Positions 1 to 11,812 of a stretch of 64,000 nt of DNA are shown here, piece after piece (the stretch's first letter is position 1; every line of letters starts with the position of its first letter). Under the pieces are notes generated by a model. That model saw only the letters and a list, made by a program, of their open reading frames with translations, searched no databases and was not told where the DNA came from. Origin of the DNA: Trachythela sp. YZ-2020 (Eukaryota; Cnidaria; Anthozoa; Malacalcyonacea; Clavulariidae); assembly GCA_016169945.1 (NCBI GenBank), contig JADLSH010000201.1, positions 124,001 to 188,000 on the forward strand, given 5' to 3'. The translations under genes were made by a program, and so were the position numbers.

Positions 1-476
1 ATGTCAAGGGTTGATGTAGGGTCGATGTAGGGTCGATGTAGGATCGATGTAGGGTCGATGTAGGGTCGATGTAGGGTCGATGTTGGATCGACGTAGGGTC
101 GATGTTGGATCGACGTAGGGTCGATGTAGGGTCGACGTAGGGTCGATGTAGGGTCGATGTAGGGTCGATGTAGGGTCGATGTAGGGTCGATGTAGGGTCG
201 ATGTAGGGTCGATGTAGGGTCGATGTAGGGTCGATGTAGGGTCGATGTAGGGTCGATGTAGGGTCGATGTAGGGTCGATGTAGGGTCGATGTAGGGTCGA
301 TGTAGGGTCGATGTAGGGTCGATGTAGGGTCGATGTAGGGTCGATGTAGGGTCGATGTAGGGTCGATGTAGGGTCGATGTAGGGTCGATGTAGGGTCGAT
401 GTAGGGTCGATGTAGGGTCGATGTAGGGTCGATGTAGGGTCGATGTAGGGTCGATGTAGGGTCGATGTAGGGTCGA
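1..476. repeat. Left arm of foldback element: 11-bp minisatellite (GGGTCGATGTA)n
   Basis: About 42 head-to-tail copies of GGGTCGATGTA, almost uniform, with a few variants (GTTGGATCGAC, GTCGACGTA) near positions 80-140. The first bases, ATGTCAAGGGTTGATG, reappear as the reverse complement at 1116-1131. This array is therefore one inverted arm of a larger element and not free satellite DNA. The true left edge may lie outside the window. Confidence 0.93.
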
Positions 477-944
477 GCGGGACTTGTTAAACATGTTGCA
501 AACGGGACGCGTTGGGGACGTCTTGCGGGACATAATTAGGGCGTCCCGGGGTCCCGTTTGACAAAACGCATAGGTATCGCCATGGAACAGTCTTACGGGA
601 CGTCGGGACGCGTTAAGATGCGTCCCGTGGCGACGTCCCGGGGTCCCGTTTGACAAAATGTGTAGGTCTTGCCATGGAACAGTCTTACGGGACGTCGGAA
701 CGCGTTAAGAAGCGTCCCGCTATTTATTTCGATATGCGGGCTCGTACAGCCCGATTGGCCTTTAAAAATTTTTTTAATAAAATCCGAGGGAACCCCAAGG
801 GAACCCCTACAGAACCCCGAAATGTTTACATCCACCAAACCGGACTTGAACCGGTGGTGCCCCACATCCACCTCACATCGACCTCACAGAGAGTTAGTTT
901 TATCTTTTTATTTTACTTCCTTTCCTGCCTGTTTGGCCTTTTTG
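477..944. repeat. Core of the foldback element with a 92-bp tandem duplication
   Basis: This GC-richer core separates the two inverted minisatellite arms. It holds two copies of a unit of about 92 bp (542-633 and 634-719), each starting CGTCCCGGGGTCCCGTTTGA and containing CCATGGAACAGTCTTACGGG. Further GGGACG motifs lie at 478-540. Long open frames run through it, but they continue straight into the repeat arrays, so I do not regard them as genes. Confidence 0.75.
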
Positions 945-1131
945 GCCTCACATCGACCTCACATCGACCTCACATCGACCTCACATCGACCCTACATCGA
1001 CCCTACATCGACCCTACATCGACCCTACTTCGACCCTACATCGACCCAACATCGACCCTATATCGACCCTATATCGACCCAACATCGACCCTACATCAAC
1101 CCTACATCGACCCTACATCAACCCTTGACAT
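945..1131. repeat. Right arm of foldback element: inverted 11-bp array (TACATCGACCC)n
   Basis: About 16 copies of TACATCGACCC/CACATCGACCT, the reverse complement of the unit at 1-476. It ends CATCAACCCTTGACAT, the exact complement of the element's left end. Arm lengths differ (about 475 against 185 bp), as expected if the arrays expand or contract independently. Confidence 0.9.
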
Positions 1132-1357
1132 CATATGGCGGGAAAATGTTGCTGGACGTTAGTTTAAAACGTTAATCCGTGTGTTTAGCACTGTAGTAAG
1201 CTGAAATAAATTGATCTCAGAATGAAATAAACATAACCCTCTACATTTTTACAAATTGTGTTAATGCGCATGCGTATGATGTCGTTACCTACGTCCCACA
1301 AGCATTACTGGATATATACCGAGCGCTACATCATTCCTATTCTTGTATATAATAAAC

Positions 1358-1528
1358 CAGCCTCGTACCCAGGCGCTTTGCTTGCTACACGGTTACGTGA
1401 AGAGCGCGCGGGACAACACGCGTGGGGAGAAACAGAAAAAAATCCCGTCCGTCGTGGCTGCGCACTTCAGTTTCCACGCGCGCGTCACGCAACCGCTTAG
1501 CACGTTAAAGCGCCTGGGTACGAGGCTG
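1358..1528. mobile_element. MITE-like foldback element with 9-bp target duplication
   Basis: Terminal inverted repeats of about 22 bp, CAGCCTCGTACCCAGGCGCT at the left and its complement at the right, enclose a 171-bp GC-rich, non-coding sequence. It is flanked by a perfect 9-bp direct repeat, ATAATAAAC (1349-1357 and 1529-1537). A 9-bp duplication would suit a Mutator-like origin, whereas the CAG start resembles hAT ends; I cannot decide between them. Confidence 0.8.
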
Positions 1529-2962
1529 ATAATAAACTAAAAACTGTAGATAAACGGCGGCAAAGTAGCCAGAAATAAATTTAAAACTGTAGATAAACAA
1601 ACGGCAGCGGTTCAAAAATGTTGAGAAAAGCCATTAGCACTGTAGTAAGCTTAAATAAATTAATATGAGCCTGAATAAATTAAATGACTTAAGAAATGAT
1701 GACGTCATGGGCGGAGCAAGGCGCTCCGCCCGACGTAGAACCCCTCTTCCCCTACTACTCACCTAATATCTCCGTAAATTCATTTACCAAAAAATCAACA
1801 TCAAATAGTTGTGAGGGGACTGAGAAAATAAAGCATCCAATTTATTTCGGAATTCATTTGAATCTATTCGCACAAAATATTTCGGCTTCTTTCCACAAAA
1901 AAGGAAAAGGAAAAAGGAAACACTAGATCCACGCAATTACACATTGATTTGGATTATTTTTGGAGACAAAACCTAGGTAAATGCTAGCCTTATTCAGGAT
2001 GAATAACACTATTATACTATACAAATTAAACGTCTTTTCAGGTCCATAAAGCGCTATTTTTGGTCCAGTATTACTGCAGGAATATACCTTATAAACTAGA
2101 AATACATGCATGCAGAATCCCCTCGCCCATTCGAACCACACAATTTACTCCCCCAAAAGTTATTGTAACATGAAGTACTGAGTCGATCACTGTGACCATG
2201 GTATTTTAATGGTAAAATATTGATAAGATTTGTTAATTTTAACTATAAAATTATCAATTGCCCAACAATATAAAGTAGGTATGTTATTACGTGCTCGTTT
2301 AGCTTTGATTTACTGTAAAATTCAACCTTAGAAGTCTCACAAAACATTTCGAAATGTTCGGCATAAAACTTCAACTGTTTTTTTTAACAGTATTCTTTTA
2401 CTTCTTTTCGCACTTGTTTTTGAGATTTAATATGCTGTTTCTTATTCTATAACATATTTGAATTAATACTAAAATACCTTTTAAGATTAATCAATGTTGT
2501 ATTGACCACACAGGATGAACTACGCATTTTCAAATCCACAAACTATAATATACTGCATGCCAATACGCCAAATACGGCAAAAACAAGTATACAAAATAGA
2601 CACTTACGCGTTTAAAACGCTTTAAAACTTGAAAATCTTGTCTGTCTTCGGTCTTTTGACTGTTTTTTTCCTTCTATTCCTCTAAATAATTTTCATTTAT
2701 CTCGTTTTAGAGACTTTGTTTGTCTGTTTATGCCCCGACTCCCGAGTACAAAACAGTTTTCTCTCGGCCTGAACTCGCGCATGCGCATAAGGTAGAAAAC
2801 CGTCCATTGCATAATGGCGGACAACTTTGCATTCCGCTATGCTGTCACATACCCGGGTGTAAATATCCGAGCGGAATTAGTACCCTCGCACGGCGCTTCG
2901 CGCCGGCTCGGGGATTATATAGTAAATTATATCAAATTTTTAACATTTCGCTCCGTATAACT
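1529..2962. other. Intergenic, no gene recognised
   Basis: AT-rich DNA. A short block containing CACTGTAGTAAGC occurs on both sides of the preceding element (about 1190 and 1640), and an imperfect direct repeat around AAACTGTAGATAAAC lies at 1541-1610. Open frames are short and none shows a recognisable domain. Confidence 0.6.
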
Positions 2963-3210
2963 TAAAGGACATTGGCAACGAAAATTTTTATTGGCTTATT
3001 TAATGTTAGTGGACCACCTAACTAGGAAAATGTTACCCGTTTATTCTGAAACATTTTTGTTTGCGAGTGAAATGCAAGTAAAGTTTTATAAAATTTGCCC
3101 ATCGGCCGCCATCTTGAAAAAAATTATCTTTGGGGTCAATGACCTTTTTGACGTCATTAGCAGGGTTGCGTTCAAAACAACATAGAGATTTATATTGCGC
3201 GAAGGTTATG
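2963..3210. mobile_element. Left inverted repeat of a large, diverged DNA element
   Basis: The sequence starting AAAGGACATTGGCAACGAAA is the complement of the end of 8640-8872. Looser similarity continues inward for about 230 bp, with shared CGCCAT-TTGAAAAAA and TGACGTCATT blocks in the same order. Flanking TA on both sides would fit a TA target site. The LINE at 3728-7600 sits between the arms. Confidence 0.55.
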
Positions 3211-3727
3211 TGTTAACTAAAATATGTTATTTTGAGCGTTATAATGAACAGAAATTCTCATAACCAGGCAAGGGAACTAGGGAAGTGCTATACTATCTGA
3301 TGAGACCATATTAAGCGAGTGGGAAGGAAAGGAGTGGCGGATTTTGCAACGATTCTGCACTACAGCGTGATTTGTCTGACGCGTTTGAGGATGATTGGGT
3401 ATTATTGAAGCTATACTATTTTGTGTAAATTGAAATTTAACGAGAAAGATTAATGGTCATATACTCTGCCAAAAGTTTAAAGAACCATGTGTTGTAGTTA
3501 GAATACACTCTTTAAACGAACACATAAGAAAAGATGGATGAAATGTTATATTAACTCGAGACACTGAGTGACTGAGACAGGTTCAAGCCTTAAAATGTAC
3601 TGAAAAGGAAATCTAGTGCAGAATTGTTGGATAAGATTACTATTATATTGAAATAGATTTATATTTAAGTTCAAGAGTTTATTGAAGAATATTTTTTCAA
3701 ACAATTCATATATGAAATTGTGTTGTT

Positions 3728-4162
3728 TTGACGGCAAATATGAGTGCTTTCGCCTGTCGTACATGTCAATTGGTCGTATATACATTATTTAGTACATATA
3801 ATTTGAATGTAAGGAAATTGCCAAATATTATCGAACGCAAATCCCCACTTCAAGTACCTGGAGTGTCAGTTACTACGAATGAAGTCGACAACAAGGTTGA
3901 CACATATCCCATTATCGATGGTCACAACTACAGTTTGAGGAACGTTAGTTCGTCAACCTTTAATGTTCTTAAAGATGTTCAATTTTTACCCCTAATCAGT
4001 CTCAACGAATCCCATGATACCCCTCGTAACATGAAATCAAAGACGAGTAAGGCAAAGGCCAATTCGACCGAAGCTCAGTTAAATGTCCATAGGAATATGC
4101 ATCGTCATAGTTTTCATAGAAGGAGGAAAAACAGCAGCAAAAATAGATTTAATCGCATGTAA
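3728..4162 (+). CDS. Possible 5' ORF (ORF1-like) of the LINE
   Basis: A 144-codon frame directly upstream of the endonuclease ORF. It ends in a basic tract (HRRRKNSSKNRF) that could bind nucleic acid. No zinc knuckle, coiled coil or esterase motif is visible. The intervening stretch 4163-4290 is partly open in other frames, so this may be a detached piece of the same ORF. I do not recognise its function. Confidence 0.35.
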   Translation: MTANMSAFACRTCQLVVYTLFSTYNLNVRKLPNIIERKSPLQVPGVSVTTNEVDNKVDTYPIIDGHNYSLRNVSSSTFNVLKDVQFLPLISLNESHDTPRNMKSKTSKAKANSTEAQLNVHRNMHRHSFHRRRKNSSKNRFNRM

Positions 4163-4290
4163 AATTTTCATCCTGTTCCCGAGAGGAGACGACCCCCAGA
4201 CTGGCAGAATTACCTGTCACGTGTTCGGCACAAAACAACATATCCACTCACGACATACCCCAAACCACGATCCCCCCAATTCCCTCACCC

Positions 4291-5409
4291 ATGTTCGCTG
4301 AGACCGCTGATGGAGTTCTCTTTAGAATACCCGTTAGAATAACCCCACGTAATCAAGAGCGTTCGATTTCAAACCGGAATTTCAGTAACACCCTCGACCT
4401 AGTTCAAAGGAGAAATACAACAATACATCACGGGCCGAACCATGTAGATGCTAACGTTCATTTTCCTCAACACCCGATCCCTGTACTTATAACAAATCAT
4501 ACCCGGCCATATAACACTGCTAGAAAAAACGGCAATGTGGTCAATAGCAATAATATTGCTGTTAAAATAACCTCCATTGACGAACTTGCAACAACAACTC
4601 CTATAACTCATTCAGGCCTAAAGATTGTTCACTTAAATATTCGCTCATTGAGGAATACAGCCCATTTTGTTCAACTTAGGGATCTAGCCATACCATCAAA
4701 TATCGATGTCCTTACAATCTCCGAAACATGGTTGAACACAACGGTTACCAACTCTGAAGTCGGCGTCGAGGGCTATAAGTTGTTCAGGCTCGATCGCCTT
4801 CATAAAAGGGGTGGCGGCGTTTGCGCCTACATTCGAAAAGAAATAAAAGCCTCCGTATTAAAAGAACTTTCACAAATATCCGAAACTAATTTCCACCAAC
4901 TCTGGATAAAACTTCAATGCAATAAATCCAAATCTCTTTTAATATGTGTTTCGTACCGTCCACCAGACTGTCCTGTGGCCTGTTTTGAGAACTTCTTCAA
5001 ACCTAATTACATGCAAGCTCTTCTATATGGAAAACCGATTTTCATTCTCGGTGATCTGAACTGCAATTTGTTAAAGACTAGCCGTGACCAGAAAGTTCTA
5101 GCTGACGTATCTGCTGAACTAAACCTCACACAAATGATCAATAGTCCAACTAGAATAACACATACTTGCCACTCATTAATTGACGTTATTCTCACCTCGT
5201 CCTCGAAACTTGTGCGCGAAAGCGGCGTGTTAAATACCCCAATCAGCGACCATCTACCTGTTTACGCCATACTGAAGTGGAGACAACCTAAGAAAGCACC
5301 ATGCTTTATTACTGTACGGAGCTACAAGCACATAACCCCTTGTCATTCTCCTCTGATCTCGCTTCGAACTCAAACCGTCTCCTATCTATTTTCTCGGAAC
5401 GCGACGTGA
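4291..5409 (+). pseudogene. LINE ORF2, endonuclease part
   Basis: An apurinic-type endonuclease of the exonuclease-endonuclease-phosphatase fold, which nicks target DNA to prime reverse transcription. Visible motifs in order: LKIVHLNIRSLRN (start of the domain with the catalytic Asn), ISETWLN (catalytic Glu), YRPP, FILGDLNCN (Asp and Asn) and ISDHLPV (C-terminal Asp-His). The useful frame ends near the PKKAP segment; after about 5300 the homologous protein continues in another frame as 5301-5693. Confidence 0.85.
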
Positions 5410-6100
5410 ATTCGAAGTTAAAAACCTTCAACGACATACTTCACTCTGTCCTTGGTGTACATGCACCAATAAAGACCGTGAAAGTTCGTAGCCGACCATG
5501 CCCGTACGTCACGCACGAAATTAAAAACCTTATGAGAGGTAGAGATCGACTTCACCGCCGTTACCTACAGACCCGCGACAATAATGATTGGAATCATTAC
5601 AAAGATTATCGTAACAAAGTCAAATCTACACTAAAAAGTGCTGCCAAGTTCAGAAACATAAGAACAACCCCAGCTCTCTTTGGAAGACAATAAATCGATA
5701 TATTCCAACCAAAGAAAAGGAATCGCAAGTATATGCCAAAGATAAAAAAGTAGTGGCTGATGATTTCAACCAATACTTCACCTCACTGGGAAAGAACACC
5801 GCTGAAGCAGCAAGACGTGTAGCTGAAGACAATAACATTGAATTAATTAGTCCATTATCCACTGTAATTTCTTACCCAACAAGTGAGCTATTTTACTTCG
5901 AATCAGTTACCTGCACCGAGGTGCAACGTATTATCCTCGCTATGCCCACTAACAAGTCCCCTGGACTAGATAAGATAAGCCTTCGTGTTATTAAAGACAG
6001 CCTTCCTGTAATATTAGCCCCCCTCACGGACATAATAAACTGCTCACTCGCTTCATCGACGTTTCCTGATGTTTGGCGATCACGAGTTGGCATCGAATAA
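5301..6100 (+). pseudogene. LINE ORF2, linker and start of RT, broken by frameshifts
   Basis: Two overlapping frames (5301-5693 and 5753-6100) carry the region between endonuclease and RT. The first has a basic segment (MRGRDRLHRRYLQT) and KDYRNKVKSTL typical of LINE linkers. The second has FNQYFTSLG and NKSPGLDKI, the usual block before RT motif 1. The junction at about 6060-6070 lacks the expected residues before the NRPLSLL block, so a short deletion plus frameshift is likely. Confidence 0.75.
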
Positions 6101-7424
6101 TCGACCCCTTTCACTTCTTGTCGTTGCTTCAAAAATCTGTGAAAAAGTTGTCCTTAATCAATTTGGTGCTTACTTATCTAACAATAATCGTTTATCCTCT
6201 CATCAGAGTGGAAACAGAAAATACCATTCCACTGAAACCATCAACATTATGGTAAGCGACTGTGTTCTGGAAGCCATGGACAAGAAGATGGTGACCGCTT
6301 TGACCTTGTTAGATTTATCCAAAGCATTTGACAGCGTCAGCCACTCAATCTTGTTGCATAAACTAAGTTGCGTTGGTGCTTCTCCTGAGGCATTGAAATG
6401 GTTCGACAGTTATCTCTCTGGTAGATCTCAATCTGTACGTATTGGATCACAAATGTCTTCTTCACTCTCCATTACTCATGGCGTACCACAAGGTGCAATC
6501 CTATCACCTCTTTTGTTCTGTATCTACACAAATGACCTACCATCAACCACTCAATCGTGTAACCTTGATTCGTACGTAGATGATTGTAAAGTTTTTCTGT
6601 CGTTCTCCATCAAAGACATAGAACAAGCGACTCATAATTTGGAATCAGATCTCAACAGGGTCGTAAAGTGGTGTTCTGCGAACCAATTGCTTATTAACCC
6701 AGAAAAAACTAAATTCCTCCTTGTTGGAACAAGTCAACTGATGGGAACCATCCCCCCTGATATATCGTTAAACCTCTTGGGAAAAACCATTACGCCAGTC
6801 CCATCCGTCGAAGATCTAGGGGTACTTCTTGACTCACACCTATCATATGACTGTCACATTACTAAACTGGTTTCATCATGTATGTCCAAATTAGTTCAAA
6901 TCTACCGAGTCAAGGACAGCTTCGACAGTGATACGCTCTTGTTAGTTATTGAAGCTCTTGTTATTAGCAAGCTTTTATACTGCTCCTCCGTCTGGTCTAA
7001 TACTTCCTCTGTGAATTTGAAAAAACTACAGGCAGTACAGAACTTTGCGGGTAGAGTCATCACAAATACCAGAAAGTTTGACCATATTACACCAGTTTTA
7101 CAAGAACTTGGATGGCTACCAGTCGAACAACTGTTATTGTTTAGAGATACAGTAATGGCCTATAAGTGCGTTAACAACCTAGCCCCCAATTATTTATGCG
7201 ACAAGTTTAGTAAACGTGCTGAGTTACACGATCATCCAATGCGCTATCAAGATCTGCTCCACATTCCATTTTACAGAACGGCAGCAGGACAGAGAACGTT
7301 TCACTACAGAGGAACGAAAATCTGGAACGATTTAGAAGACAAATTTAAAAACATTCCTACAGTAAGAAGTTTTAAGAACAAACTTAAATCACATATTCTA
7401 GATACGTTTTATTCGAATCCATAA
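6069..7424 (+). pseudogene. LINE ORF2, reverse transcriptase and C-terminal domain
   Basis: RNA-directed DNA polymerase segment. RT blocks include NRPLSLL, LLDLSKAFDSVSH (first catalytic Asp), HGVPQGAILSPLLF and YVDDC (catalytic Asp pair). A thumb-like region follows, with LGVLLDSHLSY and the C-terminal block ELGWLPVEQ ... TKIWNDL ... SFKNKLKSH that ends most CR1/L2-like proteins. A stop at 7422-7424 precedes a UTR of about 150 bp and the CATAT tail. The frame is open throughout, so only the 5' half of ORF2 is damaged. Confidence 0.88.
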
Positions 7425-7604
7425 TTTTTATCCTTTTATCATAAATTGACAATTTAGAAAGTCCTATAGATATATAGTATAAATTATCTTAACATAACAT
7501 TTTAAATTAGCTGTTATATTAATATTTAAATTGTTGTAATTTTATGCTGAAGAGCCCACTTGGGAGCATATCATTAAAGTATCATATCATATCATATCAT
7601 AATT

Positions 7605-8639
7605 AGTTTATAGAAACAAGCCAGATATAACTGTTCTCTGGCAGCAAGTAAAATAGGACGTGCCGTTTATCATACATGTACATATCAGTTACGATTTTAT
7701 ATATATAAGACAATATATTATGTCTTACAAATTAATCATGCATGTTATTTGTAGTTTGTTGTGTAATAGCGCTTCTTTATACTAGACTGTCCAACTGTAT
7801 TGAAAGTATAAAAGGAGTGCTGTAGCTCAAACTATTTAGATTTTTGGGGTTTTATGCATGCTTGTGTATTTTGAATCTATATTGCGCCAGCCAGATATGA
7901 TATATTTAACCATGCATATTGTGATTATTTTCGTTACTGTTGTGTGTCAATAACAATTGGAACTGTTATGTGAACGCACTGTAGAGAAATTTAAGCACAT
8001 GGAAGCCGAATTGATTGTTTTGGAATTTGAGCAATTTTTACGCATTTATCTAGTGAGCCATTCAAGAGATAAAGACAATTATTGATGTAATATTTGTATA
8101 AGAATTTTCTTTGTGGTTTTCCATTTTATGCGTTTATTTCACACGGAGTTGGAAGAGATAATATTAATGGCAGTGGTAGAAACATGTTATACGCTTATTA
8201 AAACGTTTCTGCCATGTATTTTGCTGCAAAGTTTACCATGCGTGGTAATTGACAATTCGTTGCCAATGTCATTTAATGAAAAGCGCTAGTGTAAACTGTA
8301 GTCTATAGTATAGAAACATTTCAATGCAAAGTCTAATGTTACTGTAGGTATCCCCGGTAGTATTTTGTTCGATATTTGTTGTATAAAAATGCGTTTAAAT
8401 AATAATATTTCATAGTGGAGCCTTTTCGCTAATAAGCACAGATTATTTCTGCTACACAACAAGTATGCGGCAGAATATAATACTCGAATGGAATCAAATA
8501 TATTCGTGTATATTTCAAATACTGTCGTAAAAATATCCGCAGACAAGTGGTACTAAATTGTTACACAATTATTTAATATAAGTCGCCATACATCTGTAAT
8601 TTTTTTGACAAAATGTTCTTAGAACGCGTTAAATGCGAT
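7605..8639. other. Intergenic, no gene recognised
   Basis: AT-rich sequence between the LINE tail and the diverged inverted repeat. An extra copy of TTCGTTGCCAATGTCA at about 8254 matches the end of that repeat, so an internal or nested copy may be present. No coding exon recognised. Confidence 0.5.
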
Positions 8640-8872
8640 ATATCTTATATTGTTATATCGGTGGAACCCTACAAATGACGTCACAAAATGTATTCATGCA
8701 TAAATTAGCATATCAGGATTTTTTCAAAATGGCGGACAACTGCCAAACATTTTCATAATTTTCTCAAAAACTAAATGCAGTAGACAAGCGAAAATACGAA
8801 ATTAAGTATTCCGTAGGTAAGCCTGAAAGATATAGGCAATAAAAATTTTCGTTGCCAATGTCCTTTAATGTT
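8640..8872. mobile_element. Right inverted repeat of the large, diverged DNA element
   Basis: Ends CGTTGCCAATGTCCTTT, the complement of the left arm start at 2963. Inward similarity includes TGACGTCA and the complement-matched CAAAATGGCGG block. If both ends belong together, the element spans about 5.9 kb and most of its inside is the LINE. Confidence 0.55.
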
Positions 8873-9324
8873 GAAGGTGCGTGTATGTTTGTGGATGGAA
8901 ATTTCCGATCGGAAATATATACATTTTAAAACCTAACAGGAAGCAGTAGCGAAAACGTGCGTAAATATGGGCTTTGCAGTTGGAATCAAACCTACCCCCT
9001 GTGCGAAAAGGTGCATTGCCAATGACCGAGAGCAACCGACAAGTTCGTATATATTAATATGTGCACGCAGGTTACAACCCCCGCTGTCGATAGAGTCAAA
9101 CTGCAAGTACTCTTCACACATGCATGTGACTGATGCTTATTATAGTCAGACTATTCTGCATACTGAAAGAGTTCAACCTCAAGAGTAAATGTGCTAATCA
9201 CTCTGGAAATAACGCCCCTTTGTTTGAACCGCGTATTTTTAAAATATTTCTCCTTCGTTAAGCAATGTTTGTTCATCTTGGAGTAAAAGTGAACATCACC
9301 GCCCTACCTTATATTATTTAATAG

Positions 9325-11812
9325 GGTCTAATTATCATAAATGACTCAAATCCCGGACAATGTGACCAAAGCAAACATGGTACGCAAGTGTTGGTTCTAG
9401 ATCGAGAAAATAACGAAAAAATTTTGACTTGTATCAAGAATGAAGGCGTGTACCAATGGACAACCGCAGGAGGTTTGTACTACGAAAATATTGTGCATAT
9501 ACATACAAACACACCCCCACATGTGCCACAAAGAAAAATGTAACAGCTACGCAGATTAACAGTAGAGAATTAGTTAGTAGGCAGTTAATTACCAAGGAGG
9601 ATTAGTTAAAATTGACCTCTGCGAGAATACATGTCTTCAAGTATTAAAGCTTATTGCATGAAGCCCATTATTCCAAAAATACAGTATCATCAATTACGAA
9701 TTATTACTAGAGTAGCTAGAAATACAAATATACCCCCACACCACAAAAAAGGCCAGCACCAAACCTCGAAACCCCCAAAACAAAAAGAATATCGTTAAAT
9801 TGGAATGTTAACATACAAATATAGCCTCTCTCCAAACTATTAAATTCCAATAAATTTAGACTTAGTCCAATAAGCAATGCATACAAAAATAGTTTAACAG
9901 TAAGTCTAAGATGCCTTGAAATTTGATAAGCCCACATATGCGTGGAGATAATCAACAAGGTGTTTGCTCACGTGTCTGCATGTTTTTGAGTATAAGAAAA
10001 TGTCAGGAAAAATGGTTTACCGACTTTCCAACATTACACCTGATTCATAATGAATCAAATATATTGTTTATTCTCTTTACTTTGATATATCATATTTTCC
10101 TTTTCTACTTTTTACTGGAAACATGCGCAAAAACATGTGTATACATTGGCTCCAGTTACCAAAAGTTGGACAAGGACCAATTCTAATTAATCATAGGAAA
10201 ATAGTATAGATCAGTTATAGACCCATTAAGAATGAACACATATAGGGAAAAGCCAATATCATCGCCATTGTACAATTATTACGAATATAATGATACCCAT
10301 AAGTCAATTGTTTTCTTACCTCATACAGTGGGATAACGAAGAAAGACGGGATGGCTTAGGGCCCCTGTTTTCATGAGGTTATTGACATTAATTAGTAGCG
10401 GAGGAGCCGGGTGCACCGGGCTCCCTTTGGGGCCCCTATCTGTCGAGGGCCCTTAGGGGCTGATTACATGGAGCGATTTCAGCCCAGGCTGAAAATTTTT
10501 ACGATTACATTGGCGTTTGCAGTCTGATTCAGCCCGGATAAATTTTCCGCAGGCTTTCCGGGAAATACGAAATTAACGCGCGAAATTTGAAAAAATAATA
10601 ATTTTGTTTGTACATGCTTGATACGATACTATAACACATGCGTGTGAAAAGTTTCAGCCCCGGCTGAAGTGATTATATGACGAATTATTCAGCCCGGGCT
10701 CCGTTTCAGCCCGGATAGCTCAAACTCGGCTGAAACTCAGTCCGGTGCTGAAATCGCTCCATGTAATCAGCCCCTTAGTTCATGCCCTAAACTCTATGTT
10801 ATGATTACGGTCTATTCTGAATATCATAAAAAAAGAAAGTATTCCACAGTCCTGCTTGCAAGGCAGTTCATCTCCTTGATACATTCTGGAAAACGTGTAT
10901 CTTAGTAAATCCTCATCGTATGTTGACATGCTATTAGGGTCATTCATAATGAGCAAATAATATATAATATAGTAAGTTTTCATCTTAGGTGACAATCCAA
11001 TTGGTGAGCTTTTTAGCCCTGGCTTTGACTGTTCGAAAATATTGGACTATAATCCTAAGGCAAAGGATGGAATGTATTGGATCCACCTTGGTGGCTATTA
11101 TCCTAAACAAGTAAAAAATAGTATTTTAATTTTTTTGATTTTTCTGATAATATTCCATAATTGCACGTTCCGTGATGGCGTACATGTTGGCAGATTTACA
11201 GAAAAGTATCATTATTTTTCATTGAATTTGGCACCGACAAATCAGCTCACTCGAGAAAAACCATCAAATAGAAGACTTAAATTTAGTGATTTACTCGAAA
11301 TTTGGTGACCAAACGACACCGTTTGTTTTTTAGGTGTATTGTGATATGACCACGGATGGTGGTGGTTATATCTTAGTTGGAAGGAAAAACAGCTCTGTAA
11401 CATGGACAGTACCATCAAATGATATCCCTGTTGAGCCATATGGTGACCCACACTGGGCCAGTAACCTTGGAGACGCTCCAATCCTCGACTTCAGAGTTCA
11501 GATAGCGACAGAAGAAGATATTCAACAGACAAAAGCTGACTGGTTAGTTAAATTTTCAACACCAAGTTTGATTATAGGAGTGAAAAACAAACTGAAAAGT
11601 TGACATTATTTCCTATTTTCAGGTCATTTAGACTGCAATCTGAACGTCCTCTAAAAAGACTGATGGTGGATGACCAAGGATGTTCTCAGAATCAACCAGG
11701 AATTGGAAACATAGCATATGTGAAAGATATACAGACTGAAACTATTGTATCTACAGAATATCGTTGTTCTGTTTTTGGAAAATATCAACACCCATTGACA
11801 GGTTTTGGATGG
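9325..11812 (+). CDS. Gene A exons 1-4: fibrinogen-related domain
   Basis: Four exons encode, in order: a leading segment with QVLVLDRENNEKILTCIK and GVYQW (9325-9472); the domain start GELFSPGFDCSKILD ... DGMYWI (10989-11110); the core VYCDMTTDGGGYILVGRKNS with SVTWTVPSNDIPVEPYGD (11334-11542); and SFRLQSERPL ... GIGNIAYVKDIQ (11623-11812). The CDMTTDGGG signature after a Cys-x-x-(I/V)-L start is the hallmark of fibrinogen-related and intelectin-like lectins. The middle differs from vertebrate FReD, so ligand and calcium use cannot be predicted. A TTA-flanked MITE (10456-10774) lies in the first intron. Confidence 0.8.

Larger units (their letters stand above)
3728..7600 (+). mobile_element. 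CR1/L2-like non-LTR retrotransposon (LINE), frameshifted but nearly full length
   Basis: The element holds a possible 5' reading frame, an APE-type endonuclease, a reverse transcriptase and a 3' tail of CATAT pentamers (about 7580-7600). At least three frameshifts break the second ORF (near 5300, 5640 and 6060), and a short deletion appears to have removed residues just before the first RT motif. This copy therefore cannot make the intact polyprotein. The short-repeat 3' tail and the RT type suit the CR1/L2 group; the clade is inferred without a tree. Confidence 0.88.

Noticed and set aside
1..476. Telomere or CRISPR array
   Set aside because: The unit contains TAGGG but is 11 bp and ends in an inverted partner array with a unique core; there are no spacers, and the context is eukaryotic.
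650..1175. Long plus-strand ORFs of 168-170 codons
   Set aside because: They run through the core and then the 11-bp array, giving repetitive peptides (TSTLHRPYIDP-type); repeat-driven openness, not genes.
8933..9188. Overlapping ORFs upstream of gene A as its missing first exon
   Set aside because: No signal peptide, no donor in the right phase, and no similarity to gene B exon 1 or the 38095 exon.
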